Shown here piece by piece: positions 1 to 8,648 of a stretch of DNA of 64,000 nucleotides. The DNA comes from GCA-2718815 sp963578105. Lineage in GTDB: Bacteria; Planctomycetota; Planctomycetia; Pirellulales; Pirellulaceae. The notes under the pieces were generated by a model. It was not told the origin of the DNA. It saw only the letters and a list, made by a program, of their open reading frames with translations, and did not search any database. The stretch covers positions 3,572 through 67,571 of the forward strand of contig CAUZBP010000019.1 of NCBI GenBank assembly GCA_963578105.1. Reading direction: 5' to 3'. The position numbers were made by a program, and so were the translations under genes. Numbering within the stretch: the stretch's first letter is position 1; each line of letters begins with the position of its first letter.

Positions 1-131
1 CGCCCGATGCGTCTGGTAGTTCGGGTTCGCGTAGCGGTTGCGAATCCAATACTGGCGTCTATAATTCGTCTCATCTTGCGCGTGGTTTCGCGCTGGACTG
101 GTGAGTTTTTCAAAGCGGAGGCGAAAGGACG
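1..131. other. Window edge, unassigned
   Basis: No gene can be assigned in the first 131 bases. One + frame is open from the left edge to a TGA at 142-144, which would overlap the nuoI ATG at 141. A - frame is also open to the edge and reads as a plausible hydrophilic peptide rich in Arg, Asn and Tyr. Either could be the end of a neighbouring gene lying outside the window. The sequence shown is too short to choose between them. Confidence 0.3.
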
Positions 132-140
132 TTGTCAACC

Positions 141-668
141 ATGAAGTGGGAATGGGCTCGGAACATCTGGCAAACGATTTCCACGGTGGTCCGGGGCATG
201 TGGGTCACGCTACGATATTGGTTGAAAACCTACCATGCAGACCGTGGCACGTTTACGGAAAAGTTTGAGTATCCGGAATTGCCAGTTCCAGTTGCTGCTC
301 GGTATCGAGGCTTCCATCGGTTTGACTTGACGACCTGCATTGCGTGCGATCAATGTGCAAAGGTCTGCCCTGTTGATTGCATCTACATTGGCAAAGAGAG
401 GGTGCAACAGGGCAAGGGGTTCAAGGTGACTGGATATGCCATTGATTATTCAAAATGCATGTTTTGTGCTCTCTGTGTCGAACCCTGTCCGGTAGACTGT
501 ATCTTTATGGGAGCTACGATGGACTTGAGTTGTTACAGTCGAGACGGTTGCATTGTCGATTATTCACGGATGCCGGTGGAAATCGCATGGGGTCGCAGCA
601 TGCTTAATCCGACAGCAGTCGCCGAATCGAAGGTGATTGTCGATCCTGTGCATGGGGGACCGAACTAG
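141..668 (+). CDS. nuoI: NADH-quinone oxidoreductase subunit I
   Basis: This is the subunit of complex I that carries iron-sulfur clusters N6a and N6b and passes electrons from the peripheral arm towards the NuoB cluster and the quinone. Two complete ferredoxin motifs of the form CxxCxxCxxxCP are visible, CIACDQCAKVCP and CMFCALCVEPCP. Each is followed by VDC, as is usual for NuoI. The protein is about 175 residues, normal for the family. A TTG at 132 is in frame, but AAAGGA (124-129) would sit almost on top of it; the ATG at 141 has proper spacing and is preferred. The gene leads the cluster, whereas in most bacteria nuoI follows nuoH. Only the DUF2203 gene separates it from nuoA. Confidence 0.96.
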   Translation: MKWEWARNIWQTISTVVRGMWVTLRYWLKTYHADRGTFTEKFEYPELPVPVAARYRGFHRFDLTTCIACDQCAKVCPVDCIYIGKERVQQGKGFKVTGYAIDYSKCMFCALCVEPCPVDCIFMGATMDLSCYSRDGCIVDYSRMPVEIAWGRSMLNPTAVAESKVIVDPVHGGPN

Positions 669-690
669 GTGCTGCAACGGTTTTTTTATT

Positions 691-1161
691 ATGGACTCAC
701 AACAGTGTTATAAGCCAAAGAAACTTTTCACCGTGAAAGAAGCAAACACCACTTTGCCACTGGTGCGTGCGATCACCAGCGATCTAGCACGGCTTTCCCT
801 GGAGCTGACCGAGCGTCGACAGCGTTTACGTCACCTGCTTTCTGGTCGAGAATTCGAAGCTGGGGACCCCTACGGAGAGGAACTAGCCCAGGTGGGACAG
901 GAACTGGAGCAGGATGGCTTGCGGTTACGAGATTATGTCGACGAATTGCGCGAGTTGGGTGTGGAACCAAAAGGGGCCACGGAAGGTCTGGTCGACTTTC
1001 CCAGCATGCTCGATGGACGATTAGTATTTCTGTGCTGGAGACTGGGTGAATCGGAAGTCATGCATTGGCATGAAATCGACGAAGGGTTCGCCAAGCGGCA
1101 GTCACTGGGCGCGGACAGCGTGACTGACAAGTCGGAGGACGAGGGCGATTTGCGCACCTGA
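691..1161 (+). CDS. DUF2203 family protein
   Basis: A protein of about 156 residues that matches the DUF2203 pattern: an N-terminal FTVKEANTTLPL segment, a long charged helical middle rich in Arg, Glu and Leu, then GLVDFPSMLDGRLVFLCWRL and a WHEIDEGF motif. The family has no established function. I chose the ATG at 691 because the conserved part begins just after it; an in-frame upstream start at 637 would add 18 residues inside the end of nuoI. The gene lies 22 bp after nuoI and a 164-bp gap with a possible promoter follows. It is probably co-transcribed with nuoI, but a role in complex I is not shown. Confidence 0.8.
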   Translation: MDSQQCYKPKKLFTVKEANTTLPLVRAITSDLARLSLELTERRQRLRHLLSGREFEAGDPYGEELAQVGQELEQDGLRLRDYVDELRELGVEPKGATEGLVDFPSMLDGRLVFLCWRLGESEVMHWHEIDEGFAKRQSLGADSVTDKSEDEGDLRT

Positions 1162-1176
1162 CCCTTAAGTCACGCC

Positions 1177-1204
1177 TTGCAATTTGGCACAAGCCCTCTA
1201 AAAT
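1177..1204 (+). promoter_or_regulatory. Possible sigma70-type promoter before nuoA
   Basis: TTGCAA (1177-1182) and TAAAAT (1199-1204) are separated by 16 bp in the 164-bp gap upstream of nuoA. This would give the nuoA-N part of the cluster its own start, with a leader of about 115 nt. It is a consensus match only and could be chance. Confidence 0.3.
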
Positions 1205-1325
1205 TCGCGTTTGGCCGAAGTGGGTAACTTCTGGCGATTGCCTCCTGCATCAGCTGAGGCGTGACGTGTCGTTGTGAACAACGCACGGGTCGATTTTCCG
1301 GAAAGCGGCGGGTTCGAAATCTCAG

Positions 1326-1955
1326 ATGTCAGCATCGACAACCATCGTCGGCTATCTGGCCTTGTTCGCTGCGGTCGGATTTGGCTTTGTCCTGCTCAAT
1401 CTGTTGATTGGTCGGTTTCTGCGCCCAGCCAACCCCAGTCCGGAAAAACAGGAAATCTACGAATGCGGAGAATCAACCATTGGCTCCAGCTTCGTGCAAT
1501 TTGACTTACGGTTCTACGTGGTTGCTTTGGTTTTCATCGTGTTCGACGTGGAAGTCGCATTCATGTTCCCTTGGGCGACCGTCTACGGCAAAGCTCTGCA
1601 TCTCAGGACCGCTAGTCAGCAAGCCGAAGTTTCTCCAGGTTTGACAACGGGAGAAAACGGGCTGACGGATGAAATTCGGGGCTTGTACCGGGAACTGGGT
1701 GTTGCTGATCCGTCTCTCGCGATTCCCGAAACCGGTGATGCGTTTTCAGCAGTGCAAACCGGCGCAAATAACCTGGTGTGGCTCTCTGCGGGAGCGATGG
1801 CAGTGTTCTTCTTTGTCCTGCTACTGGGGTTCGCTTACGAATGGAAGACAGGAGCCATGGATTGGGTACGTGCCATCACGCCACCTGACACTGCTTCTCT
1901 GGTTCGCGCGCCTCCCGCAATGCCGCGTGGGGAAGAGCCTGCACTGACCAACTGA
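1326..1955 (+). CDS. nuoA: NADH-quinone oxidoreductase subunit A
   Basis: A small membrane subunit of complex I next to the quinone channel. The conserved loop with YECGE (about residues 45-49) and the acidic helix FDVEVAFMFPWA (about 73-84) identify NuoA. Three membrane segments are visible at about 8-30, 60-85 and 149-170. At 209 residues it is far longer than the usual 120-140. The excess is a hydrophilic insert at about residues 88-147 between the second and third helices, plus a C-terminal tail of about 30 residues. By family topology the insert should face the periplasm. The ATG at 1326 has no clear ribosome binding site. nuoC follows directly; the usual nuoB in between is missing. Confidence 0.93.
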   Translation: MSASTTIVGYLALFAAVGFGFVLLNLLIGRFLRPANPSPEKQEIYECGESTIGSSFVQFDLRFYVVALVFIVFDVEVAFMFPWATVYGKALHLRTASQQAEVSPGLTTGENGLTDEIRGLYRELGVADPSLAIPETGDAFSAVQTGANNLVWLSAGAMAVFFFVLLLGFAYEWKTGAMDWVRAITPPDTASLVRAPPAMPRGEEPALTN

Positions 1956-2023
1956 TGGATATGTAGACAGGCGTCACAGCATCCCGGCCACGACAATCGA
2001 TTTTGACGGAAGGTATTTACCAA

Positions 2024-2554
2024 ATGACAGGTGTGGATTTCTTAAATAAACTGAAACAGCAGTTCGCGGATGGCGTCGTGACGGCGAATCTCGAGGCGAT
2101 TGATCCCTGGATTGAAGTGAGCCCGTCCGCGCTGGTCGAAATCTGTCGGTACCTTCGGGACGAACCAGATTTACGATTCGAAGTGCTCAACTGCGTCACC
2201 GCAGTCGACTACTTTGAACCGGATCCCAAGAAAGCCAAGAAAGTCGATTGGGAGCCGCATCTGGAGGTCGTTTATCATGTTTCCAGCGTCACTCACAAAC
2301 ACAGTCTAGTCTTGAAAATCAATTTGGCACGCTGGAAAGATGATCAAGAGGGCCAACTTCCGGAAGTTCCCAGCGTGGCCGCCGTGTGGAGCACGGCAGA
2401 CTGGCACGAGCGGGAGGTGTTCGACCTTTCAGGAATTAACTTCACTGGACACCCTGACCTGCGGCGGATCCTTTGCCCCGAGGACTGGGTAGGGCATCCA
2501 CTGCGAAAAGATTATGAGATGCCGTTGGAATACCACGGAATTCGCGGACGGTAG
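2024..2554 (+). CDS. nuoC: NADH-quinone oxidoreductase subunit C
   Basis: The 30-kDa-type subunit of the complex I peripheral arm; it packs against NuoD and NuoB and binds no cofactor. The family signature is complete: WHEREVFDLSGINFTGHPDLR is followed by RILCPEDWVGHPLRKDY, ending with the typical basic tail. An in-frame TTG lies at 2003, but ACGGAAGG at 2006-2013 is about 10 nt before the ATG at 2024, which I take as the start (176 residues). It is separate from nuoD, unlike the fused NuoCD of enterobacteria. nuoD starts 23 bp downstream. Confidence 0.96.
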   Translation: MTGVDFLNKLKQQFADGVVTANLEAIDPWIEVSPSALVEICRYLRDEPDLRFEVLNCVTAVDYFEPDPKKAKKVDWEPHLEVVYHVSSVTHKHSLVLKINLARWKDDQEGQLPEVPSVAAVWSTADWHEREVFDLSGINFTGHPDLRRILCPEDWVGHPLRKDYEMPLEYHGIRGR

Positions 2555-2577
2555 ATAAGAGGAAAGCGAACGAAATC

Positions 2578-3780
2578 ATGGCGACTGCTGAAGATCCTCG
2601 AATCATTGAATTCGATGTCCGCACTGACGAAATGCTCGTCAACATGGGCCCGCAGCATCCCAGTACACATGGTGTGCTGCGTTTGGTCTTGAGGACCGAT
2701 GGTGAAGTTGTTTCGGAAGTCATGCCGCATATCGGGTACCTGCATCGTTGTGCTGAGAAGATCGGCGAGAATCTAACGACGCGGCAGTGGGTTCCCTACA
2801 CGGATCGCATGGACTACCTGGCGGCCATGAACATGAATCTCGGATGGGCCTTGACCGTCGAAAAACTGCTGGAACACGAACTGCCCGAAAAGGCTCGACA
2901 CTTGCGCGTGATCATCGCCGAAATGGGTCGTATTGCCAGTCACTTGGTTGGTATGGGGGCCTATGGATTAGATCTGGGTACTTTCAGTCCGTTCCTTTAC
3001 GCGTTTCGCGAACGGGAAAAGATATTGGACCTGTTTGAAGACGTGTGCGGAGCCCGGCTGACCACGAGCTACCTGACACCGGGAGGTGCCACGGCCGACT
3101 TGCCCGGTGGGTGGTTACAGAAATGCGAGAAGTTCCTTGATCAGTTCATACCCAACATCCAGGAATACCACACGCTGCTGACCTCCAACGCAATTTTCAT
3201 CAAGCGGACAGCGGGAATTGGTGTACTGGCTCCTGAGATGGCCCTCGACTATGGCTGCACCGGGCCCGTGTTACGGGGTAGTGGAGTCGATTATGATCTA
3301 CGCCGGGATGGCGAAGAACGTTACACGGAGATGTACGACGGCTACGCGTTCGAGGTCGTTTGTGAGCGTGACGGACATTATCCACGGGACCACGATTACC
3401 CACCCGTTCCTTCGGAAACTGTGTTGGGAGATTGTTGGCACCGGTTCTATGTACGGATGCTAGAAGTCGTGCAGGCAATTGACTTAGTGCGGCAAGCCAT
3501 GGATCGTTACAGTACGGCTTCAGGAAATTGGGGAGAACCGATTAAAATAACTCAGAAGATCCCACGTGGCGAAGTCTACCTGGAGACGGAGGCTCCGCGA
3601 GGTCAAATGGGGTTTTATTTGGTATCCGACGGATCGTCGATCCCCTGGCGAGTCAGAGCTCGTAGCAGTTCCTTTTGCAACCTCTCGGTTTGTCCCGAGA
3701 TCTGCCGAGGCTGCCTAATTGCGGACGTGCCTGCCATCGTGGGTTCCACGGATATCGTTATGGGCGAAATTGATCGGTAG
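2578..3780 (+). CDS. nuoD: NADH-quinone oxidoreductase subunit D
   Basis: The 49-kDa-type subunit that forms the quinone-binding pocket with NuoB. It opens with the hallmark NMGPQHPSTHGVLRLV stretch, whose histidine faces the quinone, followed by HIGYLHRCAEKIGENLT and the DYLAAMN segment. It ends with IVGSTDIVMGEIDR, the conserved C-terminus in which the last Asp and Arg are typical. Length 400 residues is normal and no frameshift is visible. The ATG at 2578 is 23 bp after nuoC. The gene is followed by a 178-bp gap that holds a strong hairpin. Confidence 0.97.
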   Translation: MATAEDPRIIEFDVRTDEMLVNMGPQHPSTHGVLRLVLRTDGEVVSEVMPHIGYLHRCAEKIGENLTTRQWVPYTDRMDYLAAMNMNLGWALTVEKLLEHELPEKARHLRVIIAEMGRIASHLVGMGAYGLDLGTFSPFLYAFREREKILDLFEDVCGARLTTSYLTPGGATADLPGGWLQKCEKFLDQFIPNIQEYHTLLTSNAIFIKRTAGIGVLAPEMALDYGCTGPVLRGSGVDYDLRRDGEERYTEMYDGYAFEVVCERDGHYPRDHDYPPVPSETVLGDCWHRFYVRMLEVVQAIDLVRQAMDRYSTASGNWGEPIKITQKIPRGEVYLETEAPRGQMGFYLVSDGSSIPWRVRARSSSFCNLSVCPEICRGCLIADVPAIVGSTDIVMGEIDR

Positions 3781-3880
3781 GAGACATCTGCGGGGAGCTC
3801 CAATTCGAGTGAGCGGGGGCTTGTCCTGAGCGGTGACTTTGTGACATATTTCACGATCTCAGTAGAAAGTAACGGGCAAT

Positions 3881-3906
3881 CAGACAACTCCTTCGGGGGA
3901 TGTCTG
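3881..3906 (+). repeat. UUCG-capped hairpin between nuoD and nuoH
   Basis: CAGACAACTCC (3881-3891), loop TTCG (3892-3895) and GGGGATGTCTG (3896-3906) form an 11-position stem with ten pairs, one of them a G-T wobble, and a single A-A mismatch. The loop is closed by C-G, which makes the C(UUCG)G tetraloop. There is no T-run after it, so it is probably an mRNA stabiliser, processing site or attenuator inside the operon rather than a classic terminator. It lies 52 nt before the nuoH start. Confidence 0.6.
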
Positions 3907-3958
3907 CAGTTCGAAAGTGAAACGGATGCCCCTGTGATAAAGAGGGATAGCCTAAAGA

Positions 3959-5278
3959 GTGGCTGACTGGATCAACGAACAACTCGCTATTTATTTAAGC
4001 GCGGTGATGCCGGAGTCCGCGGAGGCACCTGGCTACGTGATTGCTGCGCTGATTCAGGCAGCGTTGATCATTCAGGTTCCGGCAGTTGGTGCACTGGTGT
4101 TCATCTGGATGGAGCGTAAAGTTTCGGGACGAATTCAGGATCGGTTGGGACCCACACGCACGGGAGGCAAGTTTGGTTGGCTACAGACGTTGGCCGATGG
4201 TCTCAAACTCATCACCAAAGAAGACCTCATTCCCGGTTCGGCCGATGCCATGCTGTTCAAACTGGCACCATACTTGAGTTTTGCGGCCAGCTTTGCTGCT
4301 TTTCTCGCTCTACCTTTCGCAACTGGTTGGGTTGGTCAGCACATCAATGTAGCGGTCTTCTTCGTGGCAGCCGTGTTGGGGCTGGAAGTGTTCGGAGTCT
4401 TGCTGGCCGGCTGGGCTTCGGGTTCGAAGTGGTCACTGTTTGGAGCCATGCGTGAAGCAGCTCAGGTAGTGAGTTACGAAGTCCCCATCGGTTTATGCAT
4501 CATCATCCCCGTCATGGTCTGCGGAACGATGGACTTGATCACCATCGGAAACATGCAGGCAGGTTTGTTCACCAACTGGTTGATTTTCCACGACCCGTTC
4601 ACCTTCTTCACGTTTTGGATTTTCTTCACCTGCGCCACGGCCAGTGTCAACCGGGCTCCTTTTGATTTAGCAGAAGCCGAAAGTGAACTGGTGGCTGGTT
4701 TTCACACAGAGTATTCAGGATTACGTTGGAGCATCTTTTTCATGGCCGAGTACGGCTCGATGTACATCGTCAGTGCATTGGGTGCAATTTTGTTCTTCGG
4801 GGGTTGGAATGGTCCGATCCCTATCTTCCATTGGATCGGTTGGGCCTACTCGGGTGTCGGCGAAACGCCCACGCTTGCAGGATGGCTTGCAAACTTGTTT
4901 GGTTGTGGCAACCTGATTCTAAAAAGTGTGGTGGGGGTGACCGTCATGATATGGGTTCGCTGGACCCTGCCTCGCCTGCGCATTGATCAGGTAATCACCA
5001 CGTGCTGGAAATATTGCGTGCCGTTGAGTTCGGTGATGTTTGTCGGTGTCTTGCTCTACACCGCGACCGATACCTGGTCTCCCAATGATTTGTTTCCTCA
5101 CCGAAGTCGGGCATCCGTACGTGAAGGTTGGATCTCGCAGGACCAAGCACGTTCCGCTGGCAATCCGGAAGAAGACGAGGAGCAGGCGGCCCGCGATGAA
5201 GATGACCTCGCCAGGACTTCAAATCAGCCTGGGGAAGAATTTGTTCTACTGGCCCGATCAGCGGAGGAACGAAAATAA
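3959..5278 (+). CDS. nuoH: NADH-quinone oxidoreductase subunit H
   Basis: The membrane subunit that joins the quinone site to the proton-pumping arm. WMERKVSGRIQDRLGPTR at about residues 50-67, the GLKLITKEDLIP segment, and the acidic loop with FDLAEAESELVAGFHTEYSG are diagnostic of NuoH. About eight membrane helices are visible. The protein has 439 residues; the last 55 or so form a charged tail rich in Glu, Asp and Arg that most NuoH proteins lack. The start is a GTG at 3959, with GAGG at 3942-3945 a little far upstream. The TAA stop shares one base with the nuoJ ATG, which indicates translational coupling. Confidence 0.96.
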   Translation: MADWINEQLAIYLSAVMPESAEAPGYVIAALIQAALIIQVPAVGALVFIWMERKVSGRIQDRLGPTRTGGKFGWLQTLADGLKLITKEDLIPGSADAMLFKLAPYLSFAASFAAFLALPFATGWVGQHINVAVFFVAAVLGLEVFGVLLAGWASGSKWSLFGAMREAAQVVSYEVPIGLCIIIPVMVCGTMDLITIGNMQAGLFTNWLIFHDPFTFFTFWIFFTCATASVNRAPFDLAEAESELVAGFHTEYSGLRWSIFFMAEYGSMYIVSALGAILFFGGWNGPIPIFHWIGWAYSGVGETPTLAGWLANLFGCGNLILKSVVGVTVMIWVRWTLPRLRIDQVITTCWKYCVPLSSVMFVGVLLYTATDTWSPNDLFPHRSRASVREGWISQDQARSAGNPEEDEEQAARDEDDLARTSNQPGEEFVLLARSAEERK

Positions 5279-5883
5279 TGCTCCTCTTCACTGCTCTTAA
5301 CTGGCATACGCTTTTCTTTCTGATCTTCGCATTGTTTGCCTGTTTTTTTGCCTTCTGCGTGCTAGTGACCAGCAACATCGTACGTATGGCGTTTTACCTG
5401 ACCTTAGCGTTGGGAGCCACTGCCGGATTGTTCATGTTGGCTGGAGCTCATTTTGTCGGCGCCATGCAATTGATGATTTACGTGGGCGGAACACTTGTGC
5501 TGCTGGTATTTGGAGTCATGCTAACGGCCCAGGACAGTTTTGTACGGATGAGCACCCGGGGTGGCGACTGGGTGTTGGCCGTGGCCGTGGGAGTTTCCTT
5601 GCTGGCGTTACTTGTGGTCGCTGCGATCTATCTTCCACAAGGGGAATTTCATGCTGATGCACAGGCCAAGATTCCGGCGGATGTTGCAAACCAAACAACT
5701 TCGCTCGGCTTGGCCTTGTTGAGCACGCGCCCCGACAAACTGGTAGCAACAAATGAAACGTTGGCAGCAGGGATGTCGGGATACCTATTGCCTTTCGAAA
5801 TTGTCTCCGTCCATTTATTAGTGGTGCTCATCGGAGCAGCCTATCTGGCGCGTGCCCGGCGGCACGCACCACCACCATCATAG
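5278..5883 (+). CDS. nuoJ: NADH-quinone oxidoreductase subunit J
   Basis: A five-helix membrane subunit next to NuoA, NuoH and NuoK. Its third helix (around MQLMIYVGGTLVLLVFGVML) carries the conserved Tyr and Gly-Gly pi-bulge region of NuoJ. Hydrophobic helices are seen at about 8-28, 33-52, 60-82, 98-118 and 160-185, with a soluble loop before the last one. At 201 residues the length is normal. The ATG at 5278 overlaps the nuoH stop by one base. Confidence 0.94.
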   Translation: MLLFTALNWHTLFFLIFALFACFFAFCVLVTSNIVRMAFYLTLALGATAGLFMLAGAHFVGAMQLMIYVGGTLVLLVFGVMLTAQDSFVRMSTRGGDWVLAVAVGVSLLALLVVAAIYLPQGEFHADAQAKIPADVANQTTSLGLALLSTRPDKLVATNETLAAGMSGYLLPFEIVSVHLLVVLIGAAYLARARRHAPPPS

Positions 5884-5900
5884 CGATTACGTGTGAATCA

Positions 5901-6233
5901 ATGAGTCTCTTTGAACCTGTCGGTGTTACACATTATCTGATCGTGGGTGCCGTGATGTTTGTGATAGGTGCCATCTGCATGGCAACTAAACGCAATGCCC
6001 TGGGCATATTGATGGGGATTGAACTGGTGCTGAACGGGGCAAACATCAATTTCGTTGCTTTTGGCAGCCAGTACCTCCGTACCGAGACTTTGGGTCTGGA
6101 CGGGCAACTGGTCGCCTTATTTGTCATTGTCTTGGCTGCGGCCGAAGCTGCCGTGGCCCTCGCAATCGCGCTGAACTTCTACAACAATCATGCGACAATC
6201 GATGTCGACAGAGCGGATGAGCTAAAAGGTTAA
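5901..6233 (+). CDS. nuoK: NADH-quinone oxidoreductase subunit K
   Basis: A three-helix complex I membrane subunit of 110 residues, of normal size. The conserved GIELVLNGANINFV stretch in helix 2 holds the membrane glutamate. LVALFVIVLAAAEAAVALAIAL in helix 3 holds the second glutamate. Both carboxylates belong to the proton path of the E channel. The ATG at 5901 is 17 bp after nuoJ. The TAA shares a base with the nuoL ATG, so nuoK and nuoL are probably translated together. Confidence 0.96.
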   Translation: MSLFEPVGVTHYLIVGAVMFVIGAICMATKRNALGILMGIELVLNGANINFVAFGSQYLRTETLGLDGQLVALFVIVLAAAEAAVALAIALNFYNNHATIDVDRADELKG

Positions 6234-8629
6234 TGGTTCCTTCTGAGTGGTTACCAAGGTTACTGGGAATTGCGGTACTTCTGCCGCTGGTGGCGTTTGT
6301 CGTAAACGTACTGGTCGGCCCCGCGCTGAAAAAGTACGCGGCCTACCTCTCGACTCTCATGATCTGTCTGGCGTTCGTCTGCTCCATGACGTCCCTGGTC
6401 CTGGCATGGCTGCCATACCACGATCCTGCGCCGGCAGGCCATGGTGACAGTGAACCCCATGCGGCGGCAACCAGCATGATCATTCCTGTTGCCGACCAAC
6501 CCCAGCAGGCCCACCAGGAAATTGCTGCATATACCGGATACTGGTATCGCCTGGGCCAATTCGGGTCGCTGCACCTGGACATCGGTTACTACATCGATTC
6601 ACTGGCCGTCTGCATGTTCTGCATGGTGACGCTTATCGCGTCCTGCATCCATTTCTATTCAATTGGATACATGCACGATGAAGAGTCCGAATACACCGAC
6701 CATGAAGTGACGTTGAGTGACGGTTCTTACTTGACAAGACCCGGACGTTTTCCGCGATTTTTCCAGTATCTGTCGCTGTTCTGCTTCAGCATGCTGGGGC
6801 TGGTCATCTCGGGAAATATCGCAATGACATTTGTTTTCTGGGAACTGGTCGGTATCTGTTCTTATTTTCTGATCGGTTTCTATGTCGAACGTCCGAGTGC
6901 ATCGACGGCTGCCAACAAAGCATTTATCGTAAACCGCGTGGGTGACTTTGGCATGATTATCGGACTGATGGTGATCTGGTCAACGTTGGGAACGTTCAAC
7001 TTCGGAGACATCACAAAGGATGAGCCGGGAATCTTTAGTTTGGTGCGTCCTGCGGAACATCAGCATGAATTGATCGTGCCCGCCAAGATGGTACAGGAGG
7101 CAGCCAGTGAAAAAGTGGCTGAGATTGTACAACATTCAGAAAGCCTCGAAACAGCCCTAAGCGAAATCGATGCGTGTACAGATGACTGGCGCAAAGAAGG
7201 CTACGGATATTGGCTGATGATTGTGGCGGGTCTGGGAATCTTTTGCGGATGCGTGGGTAAAAGTGCGCAATTCCCGCTACAGACCTGGCTGCCCGATGCC
7301 ATGGAGGGACCGACACCGGTTTCCGCATTGGTGCATTCGGCAACGATGGTGGCGGCAGGTGTGTTCCTCGTGGGAAGATTTTTCCCAGTCTTTGTTCCCG
7401 AAGTATTGCTGGTGATTGCGGTGGTCGGCTGTATCACGCTCTTCATGGCTGCCACCATCGCCATCACGGCAACCGATATCAAACGCGTCCTGGCCTATTC
7501 GACCATCAGTCAGTTGGGATACATGATGCTGGCCCTGGGGGTTGGTGGCTGGATGGCCGGCATGCTACACCTGTTTACCCACGCCTTTTTCAAAAGTCTG
7601 TTGTTCATGTGTTCCGGTTCGGTGATCCACGGAGTTCACACCAACGAGATGACCGAAATGGGTGGCTTGCGCAAGAAAATGCCGGTCACGGCTTACACGA
7701 TGTTGATCGGGTGCCTGGCAATCTCCGGCGCAGGGATACCGTTTTTAATTGGTTTCAGTGGATACTATTCGAAGGATGCCATCCTGGAACAAGTTTTCTC
7801 GTTCTGGAGGTACCAACCGGAAAACGCCGGTTGGGGCGCTCTGTTTTTCCTGGTAGCGGCCGGCAGTGCGGGAATCACAGCCTTCTATATGTTTCGTCTG
7901 TGGTTCATGACCTTTGCTGGTGCGCCACGCGATCAAGAACGGTACGACCATGCTCACGAGTCGCCCAAAGTCATGTACATTCCGCTCATCATCCTGTCGA
8001 TTTTTGCTGTCGGTGTCGCCTGGAACTTTTTTGATGTGAGCCTGACGAATTTACTGGAACAGGCAAGACCTTTAGGTACCGCCGCATCTGTGCAGGGTGA
8101 GATTGTCCAGCAGTGGTGGCCCGATGAACACCTTGCTCATCAGGAAAAAATAGTCTTTCCGGTGACGCTCATCGCCTTCGGAACGGCAGTGACCGGGTTT
8201 TTGCTGGCGATGCTCTTCTACGGCTTGCGTGTTTTGAATGCGCAGGAAGTTCAACAGCAGTTTCACATGGTGTATCGATTTCTGTTAAACAAGTGGTGGT
8301 TTGACGAGTTGTACGACTTCCTTTGGGTGCGCCCCACGCTCTTGATCTCACGTTTGGTGACGGGTATCGATCGACGGTGGATCGATGGCTTGATTGACGG
8401 TCTTGCGGACTGCACTAAACGGTTCTCTCAATGGGGAGATCGCTGGGTGGACCAAGGCGTGGTCGATGGATTTGCCAATCTCATCGCTCGTTGGACTTTT
8501 AACACCGGACTCTCACTGCGACGAGTTCAAACCGGTCAACTCCGGCAGTACGTGATGTTTATAGCCCTGGGCACCGTTGCCATTTTTATTTTAATCAGCC
8601 TGTTTTGGTCCCGCACTTTGGCGGGTTAA
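6233..8629 (+). CDS. nuoL: NADH-quinone oxidoreductase subunit L
   Basis: The distal antiporter-like proton-pumping subunit, with the long lateral helix at its C-terminal end. The membrane glutamate sits in FVFWELVGICSYFLIGF (Glu about 204), and the pumping lysine in GKSAQFPLQTWLPDAM (Lys about 343). At 798 residues it is longer than typical NuoL (about 610-660). Extra hydrophilic stretches are at about residues 61-100 and 262-322, the second a charged helical insert between two membrane helices that should face the periplasm. The ATG overlaps the nuoK stop by one base. Confidence 0.96.
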   Translation: MVPSEWLPRLLGIAVLLPLVAFVVNVLVGPALKKYAAYLSTLMICLAFVCSMTSLVLAWLPYHDPAPAGHGDSEPHAAATSMIIPVADQPQQAHQEIAAYTGYWYRLGQFGSLHLDIGYYIDSLAVCMFCMVTLIASCIHFYSIGYMHDEESEYTDHEVTLSDGSYLTRPGRFPRFFQYLSLFCFSMLGLVISGNIAMTFVFWELVGICSYFLIGFYVERPSASTAANKAFIVNRVGDFGMIIGLMVIWSTLGTFNFGDITKDEPGIFSLVRPAEHQHELIVPAKMVQEAASEKVAEIVQHSESLETALSEIDACTDDWRKEGYGYWLMIVAGLGIFCGCVGKSAQFPLQTWLPDAMEGPTPVSALVHSATMVAAGVFLVGRFFPVFVPEVLLVIAVVGCITLFMAATIAITATDIKRVLAYSTISQLGYMMLALGVGGWMAGMLHLFTHAFFKSLLFMCSGSVIHGVHTNEMTEMGGLRKKMPVTAYTMLIGCLAISGAGIPFLIGFSGYYSKDAILEQVFSFWRYQPENAGWGALFFLVAAGSAGITAFYMFRLWFMTFAGAPRDQERYDHAHESPKVMYIPLIILSIFAVGVAWNFFDVSLTNLLEQARPLGTAASVQGEIVQQWWPDEHLAHQEKIVFPVTLIAFGTAVTGFLLAMLFYGLRVLNAQEVQQQFHMVYRFLLNKWWFDELYDFLWVRPTLLISRLVTGIDRRWIDGLIDGLADCTKRFSQWGDRWVDQGVVDGFANLIARWTFNTGLSLRRVQTGQLRQYVMFIALGTVAIFILISLFWSRTLAG

Positions 8630-8648
8630 GTGACGGACTTTGGTCATC

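Noticed and set aside
1300..1325. GGGTTCGAAATC resembling a tRNA T-arm before nuoA
   Set aside because: No acceptor, D or anticodon arms can be found around it, and the nuoA start follows at once.
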